NCBI RefSeq assembly: GCF_001307295.1
Contig: NZ_CP012700.1
Location: 1,801,001-1,865,000, forward strand
Reading direction: 5' to 3'
Origin: Sphingopyxis macrogoltabida
GTDB taxonomy: Bacteria; Pseudomonadota; Alphaproteobacteria; Sphingomonadales; Sphingomonadaceae
Length of the DNA stretch: 64,000 nt
Every line of letters starts with the position of its first letter. Positions within the stretch are counted from its first letter, which is position 1. Shown in pieces: positions 54,966 through 63,684 of this stretch. The notes under the pieces were generated by a model. The model saw nothing but the letters and a program-made list of their open reading frames with translations, was not told the DNA's origin and did no database searches. The translations under genes and the position numbers were made by a program.

Positions 54966-55442
54966 GAAACTCCGCCCGCCGACCCGGCCGCTCCGGCGAC
55001 CTCTCAGCCGGCACCGACCGATACTACCACGACGCCCGCTCCGGCAGAACCGGCTCCAGCACCCGATGCCGCGACCACGCCGCCGGCCGACGCGACTTCG
55101 ACACCGCCCGCCAGCCAGGCTCCGGGTACGACGCCGCCAGCCGGCGATCCGGCAACACAGTCGGCGCCTTCGGGCGGTACGGCAGCTTCGCCGACGCAGG
55201 TCGCACAGATCGTTGACCAGGAGTTCCCGACCTATGACGCCGACAAGTCGGGCGAACTCAGCGACGCCGAATTTGCGGCGTGGATGAAGAAGCTGCGGAC
55301 TGCCACCGATCCTTCGGTCGATCCCGAATCGGCTGATGTGAAGACGTGGGTTGGCCAGGCCTTTGCTGCCGCCGATGGCGACAAATCGGGTCAGGTCAGC
55401 AAGACCGAGCTTACCGGTTTCCTGTCGCGCGGCGCTGGTTAA
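54903..55442 (+). CDS. secreted EF-hand protein, paralogue 2
   Basis: The 179-residue product has a signal peptide (cleavage after ALA20), a long Pro/Thr/Ala-rich linker (to about 97) and a folded C-terminal part with two EF-hand loops: D112-E123 (DADKSGELSDAE) and D158-E169 (DGDKSGQVSKTE). It should bind calcium in the periplasm or outside. Two consecutive ATGs offer a start at 54903 or 54906. It shares its start and signal with the previous gene. A hairpin follows its stop (55465-55492). Confidence 0.82.
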   Translation: MMLKQMLLIGAAAVSFPALAQETPPADPAAPATSQPAPTDTTTTPAPAEPAPAPDAATTPPADATSTPPASQAPGTTPPAGDPATQSAPSGGTAASPTQVAQIVDQEFPTYDADKSGELSDAEFAAWMKKLRTATDPSVDPESADVKTWVGQAFAAADGDKSGQVSKTELTGFLSRGAG

Positions 55443-55464
55443 ACAGCGTCCCTGACTGGGTAGT

Positions 55465-55492
55465 GAAGCCGTCGGAGCGATCCGGCGGCTTC
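55465..55492. terminator. hairpin between convergent genes
   Basis: GAAGCCGTCGG pairs with CCGGCGGCTTC (one G-T) around a 6-base loop. It lies between the EF-hand gene and rnk, which converge. No long T-run follows, so it may be a weak bidirectional terminator. Confidence 0.5.
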
Positions 55493-55520
55493 ATCGCGTC
55501 AGGCATACTACAAACGAACG

Positions 55521-55919
55521 TCAGGGCTGCCGGACCTTCACGATCGTCAACCGATGCTCTTCGCCGCCCCGGTCGGGCCAGAGGATCGACTGGCCGGTAC
55601 TGAGCCCGATCAATCCGGCGCCGATCGGGGTAAGGATCGATATCCGCCCCGCCGAAATGTCGGCGTCGCCCGGATAGACCAGACGCACCGTGCGTTCGGT
55701 GCCGCTCTTCTCGTCGAGAAAGGTCACTTCCGAGCCCATCGTCACGACATCGTCCGGGATGTCCGCGCTGCTGTAGATCGCGGCGCGGTCGATCTCGCCG
55801 AGCAACAGCTCGTAAAGGCGGATATGGTCACGCTGCTTTTGCAGCGTGAGTTCGGTCAGCGCATCGGCCTCGCTGTCGATCATATGGATAGGCGGCCGGA
55901 TGGCCTCTTCGTTTTTCAT
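55521..55919 (-). CDS. rnk: nucleoside diphosphate kinase regulator (Rnk)
   Basis: The 132-residue protein has an N-terminal coiled-coil part and a GreA/GreB-like C-terminal domain with GSEVTFLDEKSGTERTVRLVYPGDAD and ILTPIGAGLIGL. Rnk-type proteins bind RNA polymerase and affect NTP balance. ATG 55919 is the better start. Confidence 0.85.
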   Translation of the reverse strand: MKNEEAIRPPIHMIDSEADALTELTLQKQRDHIRLYELLLGEIDRAAIYSSADIPDDVVTMGSEVTFLDEKSGTERTVRLVYPGDADISAGRISILTPIGAGLIGLSTGQSILWPDRGGEEHRLTIVKVRQP

Positions 55920-56124
55920 GGCGCGGACTTTCCAGCACGCGCGCGGCAGACCAGCCGCACGCAACAATAGAACCTAGTGGAAATTTGCCCCGGGTTCGGG
56001 GCAGTCGCGCCGGAACCCGGGGCTAGATGCCCGCGAGAAGCTGTCCCCCATGGAAACGAAAAAGGCTGCGCATGATCGGCATGGCGCGATGATGTCGCCC
56101 ATGCTCGCGAAAGTCAAATCGCGC

Positions 56125-56808
56125 CTAAAGGAGCCCCATGGCGCGCAGGCTGCGAAAATCCGAACCGCCGATGATGATGTGATCGTGAAGCGCGATCCCG
56201 AGCTTTGCCGCCGCCGCGGCAATGTCGCGCGTGATCGCGATATCCTGCCGGCTCGGTTCGGGGCTGCCGCTCGGATGATTGTGGACAAGGATGATCGCCG
56301 AGGCGCCGAGTTCGAGCGCACGCTTGATCACCTCACGAACGTAGATTGCCGACTGGTCGATCGATCCCTCACTCGCCAGTTCGTCGCGAATCAGCATGTT
56401 ACGCGAATTGAGGTACAGGACGCGGACGCGCTCGACGTCGATCGGCCCCATGTCGGCACGCAGCCAGTCGAGCAGCGCGTCCCAGCTTGAGAGCAGGGGC
56501 TTGTCGCGAAATTCGCCCTTGAGCATCCGCAGCCCGGCCGCCTGAACGATTTTCAGTGCCGCGACCGCGCCTTCGCCCATGCCATCGACGCGGCGCAGCG
56601 ATTCGGGATCGGCGCTGATCAGTTGCGCGAGCGAGCCGAATTCGCGGAGCAGCGCCTTGGCCAGCGGCTTGGTGTCGCGGCGCGGAATGGCGAGCGCCAG
56701 AAGATATTCGACCAGCTCGTAATCGGCGAGCCCGGCCGCATCGTCGAGCAGGCGGGCGCGGAGCCGTGCGCGGTGGCCGATATGATCTGGTGCTTCGCTA
56801 TCCCCCAT
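56125..56808 (-). CDS. radC: RadC-family JAB domain protein
   Basis: The 227-residue protein has an N-terminal helix-hairpin-helix-like part and a C-terminal JAB/MPN domain with HNHPSGSPEPSRQD, the metal-binding signature. The role of RadC is unclear; it is often near mobile elements or repair genes. ATG 56808 gives the start GDSEAPDHIGHRARLRARL; an upstream start is possible. Confidence 0.88.
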   Translation of the reverse strand: MGDSEAPDHIGHRARLRARLLDDAAGLADYELVEYLLALAIPRRDTKPLAKALLREFGSLAQLISADPESLRRVDGMGEGAVAALKIVQAAGLRMLKGEFRDKPLLSSWDALLDWLRADMGPIDVERVRVLYLNSRNMLIRDELASEGSIDQSAIYVREVIKRALELGASAIILVHNHPSGSPEPSRQDIAITRDIAAAAAKLGIALHDHIIIGGSDFRSLRAMGLL

Positions 56809-57006
56809 CCGCCTCCGAATAACCGCCTTGTGGGGCGCACTCAACGGTCATAGGAAACGGATGATGGCGATCCGGACCAATCTCCTGCAGCGAAACGGGA
56901 TTTCCGGCGTTTTCATCCCGGACAGGGTTTGGGCCGGAGGACGATTTTTGCACGGCATGACGTCATCGGGCGATCTGGCTGTTTCCGCACTTCCCGGAGG
57001 CAGGCC

Positions 57007-60000
57007 GTGAACGAGGCGGATGAACAGCCCCGGCCCCGATGGCGATACCGGACATTATTGTTCAAGAAACGCTGGCTGACGGCAGGTGCGGTAGCGGCGT
57101 TGATCGCGGGGGTGTGGCTGGCGCGCGAGCCGATCGCCGACCGCTTCATCCGCGAAGAGCTCGACAGTCGCGGGATACCGGCAAGCTATCAGGTCGACGA
57201 CATCGGTTTTCGCACCGAACGGCTGTCGAACGTCGTCATCGGCGATCCGAAACGCCCCGACCTGATCGCGAAAACGGTGGTCGTGTCGCTGGGCTACGGC
57301 TGGTCCGGTCCCTATGTTTCCGAAATCCGCGCCGACGGGGTACGACTTTACGGCCGCTTTACCGAAGGGCGGCTGTCGTTCGGCGCGCTCGACAAGTTTC
57401 GCGATCCGACCAGCACCGACCCCTTCGCCTTGCCCGACCTGTCGGTGGTGCTGAAGGACGCGCGGGCGCGGGTCGAAACGCCATGGGGCAATGTCGGCGC
57501 CGCGCTGAACGGCGGCGGCAATCTGCGCAACGCCTTTACCGGCAAGCTGGCGCTGGTCGCGCCGAGCATCGCCGCGGCAGGATGCAGCGGCGATGGCGTC
57601 ACCTTCTATGGCACCGTGTCGGTGCGAGATGTGCGGCCGCGCCTCGTCGGGCCGTTGCGCGGAAAGTCGTTGCGCTGCGCGAACGGCAGCGTGACCGCGG
57701 CCGCGCCGCAGATCGCGCTCGACCTCTCGCTTTCCGAAAACCTGCAAAGCTGGAAGGGCAGCGCCGACGCCAGCATCGCGAAGCTGGTGGCGGGGCCCGT
57801 GCAGGCGGACCGGCTGGGTGTCATCGCCCGCTTCGACGGGACGGTTGCGCAGACCAGCCTCGACATCGACGCCGATATGGCGCGCCTGCGTGGTACCGAT
57901 TTCGCTGCCGACTCGGTCAATCTCGATGCGAAAGGCATCGTCGGGGAAAAGGCGCCGAAGTTCGACGGGCGCATCGCCTTTGCCCGCGCGAATGCCAGTC
58001 CGCGGTTGCGGCAGTCGATCGCCGCGAGTGCCGATGGCCTGAAAGCAACGCCCATCGGCCCACTGGCTACCAAGGCGACCGCAGCGCTCTCGCGTATGCT
58101 CGCCAATGCGGGCGGCAGCGCAGAATTCCTGCTGGCGGGAGAAGGGGAGGCGGCGCGGGTCGATGTGGTCGCCTTGCGACTCTCGAGCGCTAGCGGGGCG
58201 CGGTTCAGTGGGGGGGGCGACAGCCGCATCTCGTACCTCTGGGCAGCGGCGAAACCGGCGATGCTGATCGCCGGGCGCTGGAGCTTCGGTGGCGGCGACC
58301 TGCCGACGGGCGATCTCGACCTCGACCGGCGCGCCGACGGGGCCGTCAGCGGGCTCGCGCGGCTCGATCCCTATAGTGCGGGCGATGCGCGGCTGGCGCT
58401 CGCCCCGGTCCGTTTCTCGGGCGAACCGGGCGGCCTCGTCCGCTTCGCGACGCGCGCCGAACTGTCGGGCCCGCTTGCCGACGGGCGGGTCGACGGATTG
58501 GCAGTGCCGCTTGCGGGCGTCCTCGCCCCGACCGGCGCGCTGGCCCTCAATGGCGGGTGCAGCCGAGTTGCCGCACAACGGATCGCGGTGGCGGGTTTCC
58601 GGCTCGGTGCCAGCGCGATCGACCTGTGCAGCCGCCCGGGCGCACCGTTGCTGAGCGCGGGCCCCGACGGGTTGCGCGGCGATATCCGCATTCCGGGCAT
58701 CCGGCTGCGCGGCGCCAGCGGTACGTCACCTTTTGCCTTCGACAGCGGTCCGGCGCGGATCGACCTTGCGTCGATGCGCTGGTCGCTTGCGCGCGCTGAC
58801 GTACGGCTGGGCGAGGGCGATAGCATCACGCGATTCGCTGCCGAAACGCTGTCGGGACGCAGTGCCGCGAACGGCATGGCCGGTGAGCTCGGCGGCGCGA
58901 GCGGCAAGATCGGCGTCGTGCCGCTGAACATGAGCGAGATCGGCGGCCGATGGCGCTGGGCAGGCGGCGCGCTGTCGCTCGACGGCGCGATGGTGCTGAC
59001 CGATGCCGAAGCCGACGCGCGCTTTTCGCCGCTGGTCAGCAACAACGCGCACCTGTCCTTTGCGAATGGCGTGATCGACGCAACCGCCGGGTTCGACGAA
59101 CGGAAATCGGGCGTTCGCGTGGTCGACACGGTCATCCGTCACCGGCTCGCCGACGGAACCGGTTCGGCCGACCTCGAGGTCAATGAATTGCGCTTCGGCG
59201 ACAATTTCCAGCCCGACCAGCTCACCCGCCTCGCGCTCGGCGTCGTCGCCAATGTCCAGGGGTCGGTGGTCGGCGACGGCCGCATCGACTGGTCGCCCGC
59301 GGGCGTCACCAGCCGGGGCACCTTCGCCACTGCCGATACCAACCTTGCGGCAGCCTTCGGTCCCGTCACCGGTCTGACAACGACCTTGACCTTCGACGAC
59401 CTGATCGGGCTCAGGTCCGCGCCGGGCCAGATGGCGAAGATCAAGGAGATTAATCCCGGCATTCCGGTGGTCGACGGCGAGATCGAATACCGGCTGCTCG
59501 GCGACAACAAGGTGCGCGTCGAGGGAGGAAGCTGGCCGTTCGCGGGCGGCAAGCTGCTGCTCCATCCGACGACGCTCGATTTCAACGCGACCGAGCCGCG
59601 GCGGCTGTCGTTCGATATCGTCGGGGTCGATGCGGCTGTCTTTCTGCAGAATTTCGGCTTCGACAATATCAACGCGACCGGCAAGTTCGACGGGACGCTG
59701 CCGGTGGAATTCGGCGGCCTCGGCGGCAAGATCGTGAATGGCCGGATCGATTCGCGCGAGGGCGGCGGCACGCTCGCCTATGTTGGCGAGCTGTCGAATC
59801 ACAATCTGGGTGCGATGGCCAATTTTGCTTTTGGCGCCCTGCGCAGCCTCAAATATGACGACCTGACAATCATCCTCAACGGCGATCTGGACGGCGAGAT
59901 GGTGACCGATATCCGCTTTGGCGGCGTCGGGCAGGGCGAAGGGGCAACGCGCAATTTCCTGATCAACCAGATCGCGAAGCTGCCATTCGTCTTCAACGTC

Positions 60001-60174
60001 AAGATCCAGGCCCCCTTCCGCCAGCTCGTGACATCGGCCAAGGGTTTTTACGACCCGACAGTGTATATCGAACAGAATTTGCCCGCGCTGCTTCAGGCGC
60101 AGGAAGACGCCAAGGCAGCCGCCGCCAACCCGCCCAATCCCGTTCAGCCCCCAGCAAGCGAGCCCGTGCAATGA
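57007..60174 (+). CDS. ydbH: YdbH-like AsmA-superfamily lipid-transport protein
   Basis: The 1055-residue protein has one N-terminal membrane helix (about residues 26-42) and a long beta-rich periplasmic body of repeated segments, ending with the YdbH-type C-terminal domain. GTG 57007 is the start, 6 bases after GGAGG. In E. coli YdbH, TamB and YhdP act as redundant bridges for phospholipid transport to the outer membrane. E. coli YdbH is shorter, so this one has extra repeats. It is followed by genes for YnbE and YdbL types, which confirms the assignment by context. Confidence 0.85.
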   Translation: MNEADEQPRPRWRYRTLLFKKRWLTAGAVAALIAGVWLAREPIADRFIREELDSRGIPASYQVDDIGFRTERLSNVVIGDPKRPDLIAKTVVVSLGYGWSGPYVSEIRADGVRLYGRFTEGRLSFGALDKFRDPTSTDPFALPDLSVVLKDARARVETPWGNVGAALNGGGNLRNAFTGKLALVAPSIAAAGCSGDGVTFYGTVSVRDVRPRLVGPLRGKSLRCANGSVTAAAPQIALDLSLSENLQSWKGSADASIAKLVAGPVQADRLGVIARFDGTVAQTSLDIDADMARLRGTDFAADSVNLDAKGIVGEKAPKFDGRIAFARANASPRLRQSIAASADGLKATPIGPLATKATAALSRMLANAGGSAEFLLAGEGEAARVDVVALRLSSASGARFSGGGDSRISYLWAAAKPAMLIAGRWSFGGGDLPTGDLDLDRRADGAVSGLARLDPYSAGDARLALAPVRFSGEPGGLVRFATRAELSGPLADGRVDGLAVPLAGVLAPTGALALNGGCSRVAAQRIAVAGFRLGASAIDLCSRPGAPLLSAGPDGLRGDIRIPGIRLRGASGTSPFAFDSGPARIDLASMRWSLARADVRLGEGDSITRFAAETLSGRSAANGMAGELGGASGKIGVVPLNMSEIGGRWRWAGGALSLDGAMVLTDAEADARFSPLVSNNAHLSFANGVIDATAGFDERKSGVRVVDTVIRHRLADGTGSADLEVNELRFGDNFQPDQLTRLALGVVANVQGSVVGDGRIDWSPAGVTSRGTFATADTNLAAAFGPVTGLTTTLTFDDLIGLRSAPGQMAKIKEINPGIPVVDGEIEYRLLGDNKVRVEGGSWPFAGGKLLLHPTTLDFNATEPRRLSFDIVGVDAAVFLQNFGFDNINATGKFDGTLPVEFGGLGGKIVNGRIDSREGGGTLAYVGELSNHNLGAMANFAFGALRSLKYDDLTIILNGDLDGEMVTDIRFGGVGQGEGATRNFLINQIAKLPFVFNVKIQAPFRQLVTSAKGFYDPTVYIEQNLPALLQAQEDAKAAAANPPNPVQPPASEPVQ

Positions 60175-60386
60175 TGACCACCAATGGAGAAGCGAGGAGG
60201 CAGGGTGTCGCGAACCGGTATCTGGCGCTATTGATCGGAACCGTCGGCCTTGCGGGCTGCGTTCAGATCGATACGCCCGACAAGCCGATCGAGATCAACC
60301 TGAACATCAACATCCGCCAGGAAATCGTGTACAGGCTGGATGGAGACGCCAAAAAGCTGATCGAACAGAATAGCGAGATATTCTGA
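60171..60386 (+). CDS. ynbE: YnbE-like lipoprotein
   Basis: The 71-residue lipoprotein has a lipobox VGLAGC (Cys about 30) and a short mature part (PDKPIEINLNINIRQEIVYR) typical of YnbE. In E. coli YnbE is an outer-membrane partner that stacks with YdbH. The ATG lies in the stop of ydbH (ATGA). An N-terminal extension precedes the signal helix. Confidence 0.85.
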   Translation: MMTTNGEARRQGVANRYLALLIGTVGLAGCVQIDTPDKPIEINLNINIRQEIVYRLDGDAKKLIEQNSEIF

Positions 60387-60392
60387 CAGGGA

Positions 60393-60806
60393 ATGATGAC
60401 GATGAAGACATATTTGAAGCATATAAAGCCGACCGGGCTGGCGATGGCCGCCTTGGCCGTGACCGCTGCAGTGGCCGTGGCGGTGCCGTCGGCGACGGCA
60501 CAGCGCAACCCGGCCTATGAAGCCGCCCGCGCGGCGGGGCAGGTCGGCGAGCAGCCCGACGGTTACCTCGGCTATGCCTCGACCCCGACCCCCGCGGTGC
60601 GGGCGATCGTCGACGACATCAACATCAAGCGCAAGGCCGCCTATACCAGCGGCGCCCCGCAGGGCAGCACGGTCGAGCAATTCGCTTTCGTCACCGGCTG
60701 CAACCTGATTGCCAAGACCAAGCCGGGCGAAAAATACAAGGCGCCCGACGGGAGCTGGAAGACGCGCGACAGCGGCCCGCCGGTGCGCGATTCGCGCTGC
60801 CCGTAA
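60393..60806 (+). CDS. ydbL: YdbL-like periplasmic protein (DUF1318)
   Basis: The 137-residue protein has a signal peptide ending SATAQ and the DUF1318 type region with AARAAGQVGEQPDGYLG and VDDINIKRKAAY. YdbL is the chaperone partner of YdbH-YnbE in E. coli. It has two Cys in the C-terminal part, extra to the short E. coli version. It is the last gene of the operon, before a clear terminator. Confidence 0.85.
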   Translation: MMTMKTYLKHIKPTGLAMAALAVTAAVAVAVPSATAQRNPAYEAARAAGQVGEQPDGYLGYASTPTPAVRAIVDDINIKRKAAYTSGAPQGSTVEQFAFVTGCNLIAKTKPGEKYKAPDGSWKTRDSGPPVRDSRCP

Positions 60807-60843
60807 AGCTCGGCTAACGAACAAGGGCGCCCGCGGGCGCCAT

Positions 60844-60877
60844 ATGCCGCCGCGCCCCTAAACGCGGCGGCATTTTT
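60844..60877 (+). terminator. Rho-independent terminator after ydbL
   Basis: ATGCCGCCGCG and CGCGGCGGCAT form an 11-base stem with an 8-base loop, followed by TTTTT. It closes the ydbH-ynbE-ydbL operon. A GC-only palindrome just upstream (60826-60841) may add to the fold. Confidence 0.9.
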
Positions 60878-60907
60878 GTGTGTGTGCGGCAAGCTCATTT
60901 GCGCGCT

Positions 60908-60971
60908 GCAACATAATGTTGCGCTGCGCCCACGCGCGGGCATTGACTTCACAGGGCGTCGTTCCTAAACG
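60908..60971 (+). promoter_or_regulatory. possible promoter of the ATP synthase operon
   Basis: TTGACT (60943-60948), a 17-base spacer and TAAACG form a moderate promoter. The palindrome GCAACAT-A-ATGTTGC (60908-60922) lies just upstream. The region is the only non-coding stretch ahead of atpI. The -10 fit is weak. Confidence 0.4.
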
Positions 60972-61062
60972 GACCGCGCCTTAGGGGTCCCCCGATTTTT
61001 CGGGCCTTTTTTCGCAGGCAGGATCGCGGTTTTCCGCTTCTGTTTCAGGAGGATGGCGCAAG

Positions 61063-61383
61063 ATGACGGGGAACGGCAGCGATCCGGGACCAACTTCGGA
61101 GGATTCGCGCCTGGTCTCGCTCGAAGAGCGATTGGACCGGGCCGAAGCCGCAGAAGCGAAACGGACCGCGGTGAATGCCGGACCGGAATCCGATGCCAAT
61201 TACCGGCTCGGCAACCGGGTATTGGCGGAACTGCTGGGCGGATTGATCGGCGGCGCACTGTTCGGGTGGCTGATCGATCGCTTCGCCGGCACGTCGCCCT
61301 GGGGCTTGTTGGGGATGTTGTTTCTGGGGATCGTCGTGGCGTTCCGGAACATCATCCGCCTGACAAAGACGCCCCGCAACTAG
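61063..61383 (+). CDS. atpI: ATP synthase assembly protein I (AtpI/AtpZ family)
   Basis: The 106-residue protein has a charged N-terminal half and two membrane helices (about 53-71 and 79-97: LLGGLIGGALFGWLIDRF, GLLGMLFLGIVVAFRNI). The family helps assemble the c-ring and opens alphaproteobacterial Fo operons. It is 69 bases ahead of atpB. Confidence 0.9.
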   Translation: MTGNGSDPGPTSEDSRLVSLEERLDRAEAAEAKRTAVNAGPESDANYRLGNRVLAELLGGLIGGALFGWLIDRFAGTSPWGLLGMLFLGIVVAFRNIIRLTKTPRN

Positions 61384-61452
61384 CGGAGCAAACAGGAATT
61401 TATCGGCGGGACGGCCCCAAAAAGCCGCCCCGCAATGCGCGTGGAGTGAAGA

Positions 61453-62238
61453 GTGGCGGCGGAATCCGGCAAGATCGACCCGATGCACCAGTTCGAGGTG
61501 ACCCCGCTCGGCGGCGGTTTCAACCTCGGCGGGCATGAAGTCCTGTTCACCAACAGCGCGCTGTGGATGGTGATCGCCGCCGTCGTGCTCGGCCTCTTCA
61601 TGTGGGGCGGGATGCGCCGCCAGCTCGTTCCGGGCCGCTGGCAGGCCGCAGTCGAAGGCTTTACCGGCTTCATCTCGAACATGATGACCGCGAATATCGG
61701 CAGCGAAGGGCGCAAATATACGCCCTACGTCTTCTCGCTGTTCATGTTCATCCTGTTCTGCAACCTGCTCGGCATGTTGCCGCTGGGCGTGCTGGGGCTC
61801 CACCCCTTCACCGTCACCAGCCACATCGCGATCACCGGCGTGCTCGCGCTGCTTTCCTTCTCGATCGTGCTCGTCGTCGGCTTCTGGCGCCATGGCCTGC
61901 ACTTTTTCTCGCTGTTCGTCCCGCACGGTACGCCGCTGCCGATGATCCCCTTCATCGCGGTGATCGAGTTCATTTCCTTCATGATCCGCCCGTTCAGCCT
62001 CGGCCTGCGGCTCTTCGTTGCGATGACCGCCGGCCACGTGCTGCTGAAGGTGCTGTCGGGCTTCGTGATCAACGGCTTCAACGCCGAGAATATCGCGATC
62101 GGTTCGGTCGTATCGGTGCTCAGCTTCCTCCTGATGATCGGCATCAGCGCGCTCGAACTGCTCGTCGCCGGCATCCAGGCCTATGTTTTCGCCCTGTTGA
62201 CCTCGCTTTACATCAACGACGCGGTCAACCTTCACTAA
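61453..62238 (+). CDS. atpB: ATP synthase Fo subunit a
   Basis: The 261-residue membrane protein has the five or six helices of subunit a, MHQFEVTPLGGG near the N-terminus and the essential Arg region FSLGLRLFVAMTAGH. GTG 61453 is the start, 6 bases after GGAG. It forms the proton half-channels against the c-ring. Confidence 0.95.
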   Translation: MAAESGKIDPMHQFEVTPLGGGFNLGGHEVLFTNSALWMVIAAVVLGLFMWGGMRRQLVPGRWQAAVEGFTGFISNMMTANIGSEGRKYTPYVFSLFMFILFCNLLGMLPLGVLGLHPFTVTSHIAITGVLALLSFSIVLVVGFWRHGLHFFSLFVPHGTPLPMIPFIAVIEFISFMIRPFSLGLRLFVAMTAGHVLLKVLSGFVINGFNAENIAIGSVVSVLSFLLMIGISALELLVAGIQAYVFALLTSLYINDAVNLH

Positions 62239-62278
62239 TCCGTTTTATAATAAACGCTTACACCCAAGGAGTATTACA

Positions 62279-62506
62279 ATGGACGCAGAAGCAGCAAAGC
62301 TGATCGGTGCAGGTCTCGCCGCAATCGGTGCCGGCATGGCCGCCATCGGCGTGGGCAACGTCTTCGGCAGCTTCCTCGAAAGCGCGCTGCGCAACCCGGC
62401 AGCCGCCGACGGCCAGCAGGGCCGCCTGTTCATCGGCTTCGCCGCTGCCGAACTTCTCGGCCTGCTGGCGTTCGTCGTTGCGATGATCCTGCTCTTCGTC
62501 GTCTGA
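62279..62506 (+). CDS. atpE: ATP synthase Fo subunit c
   Basis: The 75-residue hairpin protein has two helices around the polar loop ALRNPAAADGQQGR and the proton-carrying E58 in AAAELLGL. No Na+-binding pattern is seen. A strong AAGGAG ribosome site fits the high copy number needed for the ring. Confidence 0.97.
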   Translation: MDAEAAKLIGAGLAAIGAGMAAIGVGNVFGSFLESALRNPAAADGQQGRLFIGFAAAELLGLLAFVVAMILLFVV

Positions 62507-62525
62507 TTTCAGCGACGACCGGCGG

Positions 62526-62547
62526 CGCCGGCTTTTCGGAGCCGGCG
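62526..62547 (+). other. hairpin after atpE
   Basis: CGCCGGCT and AGCCGGCG form an 8-base stem with a 6-base loop in the atpE-atpF' spacer. Such stems often protect the upstream atpE message or lower read-through, giving more c than b subunits. No T-run follows. Confidence 0.55.
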
Positions 62548-62589
62548 TTCGCCTGTGCAGGTTTTTCCAGATTTTAGGGTTCGCCTTTC

Positions 62590-63090
62590 ATGCCCCAGAT
62601 AGCCCAGCTAACCGCTGACAATTGGTACCTTGCCTCGCAGCTTTTCTGGCTGCTGGTCGTCTTTGCCGGTATTTATATCGTCATCGGCCGCGGCATGCTG
62701 CCCAAGATCGAAGCGACGGTGGACGCGCGCGACCGCAAGGTAGCTGACGATCTGGCGGCGGCAAAGGCGGCCCATGCCGCCGCCGACAACCTCGAAGAAA
62801 GCTATCGCCAGCAAGGCGACGCGGCCCGCGCCGCTGCCCAGAAGGCGGTCTCCGACGCGAAGGACAAGGCTGCGAAAGACGCCGAAAAGCGTCTTGCCAA
62901 GGTCGATGCCGAACTGGGCGACAAATTGTCGGCCGCCGAAGCCGAAGTCGCCAGCGCGCGCTCCTCGGCAATGGCCGAAATCGAATCGGTCGCGGCCGAG
63001 GCAGCGGGCGAACTGGTCGCCAAGCTGTCGGGCGTGAAAGTCGTCGCGGCGGATGCCAAGGCGGCAGTGAAGGCGGTGCTCCATGGCTAA
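62590..63090 (+). CDS. atpF': ATP synthase Fo subunit b'
   Basis: The 166-residue peripheral stalk subunit has one N-terminal helix (QLFWLLVVFAGIYIVIGRG) and a long Ala/Lys/Glu-rich coiled coil. The b' form with a separate b gene is typical of alphaproteobacteria and cyanobacteria. It overlaps atpF by 8 bases. Confidence 0.93.
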   Translation: MPQIAQLTADNWYLASQLFWLLVVFAGIYIVIGRGMLPKIEATVDARDRKVADDLAAAKAAHAAADNLEESYRQQGDAARAAAQKAVSDAKDKAAKDAEKRLAKVDAELGDKLSAAEAEVASARSSAMAEIESVAAEAAGELVAKLSGVKVVAADAKAAVKAVLHG

Positions 63091-63625
63091 TCCCCTGATC
63101 ATCCTGTCCGAAGCGGCAGGCGAAGCGCATGCCGATCCGACGGCGTTCGGCATGGATGCTACCGTCTGGGTGTCGATCGCGATGCTCGTCTTCATCGCCA
63201 TCCTGTTGTGGAAGGGCGTGCCCGCGATGATCGCGGGGATGCTCGACAAGCGGATCGCGGAGATTTCGAAGCAGCTCAATGAAGCCGAACAACTTCGTCT
63301 CGACGCCGAATCGCTGAAGGCGGAATATGAAGCAAAGCTCGCCGACGCGGCCAGGGAAGCCGACGAGATGCGGGTCCGCGCCGATGCCGAAGCCGAGGCG
63401 CTGGTCACCAAGGCCAAGGCCGATGCGACCGCGCTGATCGCGCGCCGCAAGCAGATGGCCGAAGATCGCATCGCCGCGGCCGAAGCCACCGCTCTCGCCG
63501 ACGTACGCAGCGCCGCCGCCAAGGCAGCGACCGAAGCCGCGGCGAAGCTGATCGCCGAAAAGCATGACGCCAAGGCCGACAAGGCGCTGGTCGATCAGGC
63601 GATCGCGGGGGTCGCCAAAAGCTGA
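63083..63625 (+). CDS. atpF: ATP synthase Fo subunit b
   Basis: The 180-residue subunit has a short N-terminal part, one helix (ATVWVSIAMLVFIAILLWKG) and a coiled-coil body. It heterodimerises with b'. It is the last gene of the operon, before a terminator. The F1 genes are not in this window. Confidence 0.94.
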   Translation: MANPLIILSEAAGEAHADPTAFGMDATVWVSIAMLVFIAILLWKGVPAMIAGMLDKRIAEISKQLNEAEQLRLDAESLKAEYEAKLADAAREADEMRVRADAEAEALVTKAKADATALIARRKQMAEDRIAAAEATALADVRSAAAKAATEAAAKLIAEKHDAKADKALVDQAIAGVAKS

Positions 63626-63650
63626 TCCCGGCAACATCGTCGAAACAAGG

Positions 63651-63676
63651 CGCCCGCGGATTTCCGCGGGCGTTTT
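63651..63676 (+). terminator. Rho-independent terminator after atpF
   Basis: CGCCCGCGGA and TCCGCGGGCG form a 10-base stem with a very short loop, followed by TTTT. It closes the Fo operon ahead of the convergent gene at the right edge. Confidence 0.88.
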
Positions 63677-63684
63677 GCGATGGG

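Noticed and set aside
56125..56808. RadC as a sign of a mobile element
   Set aside because: RadC homologues are common in islands, but here the gene has normal GC, sits between rnk and ydbH, and no other mobile gene is present.
56957..56966. ATGACGTCAT palindrome upstream of ydbH
   Set aside because: Only 10 bases long and common by chance; no regulator gene or repeat of it is near.
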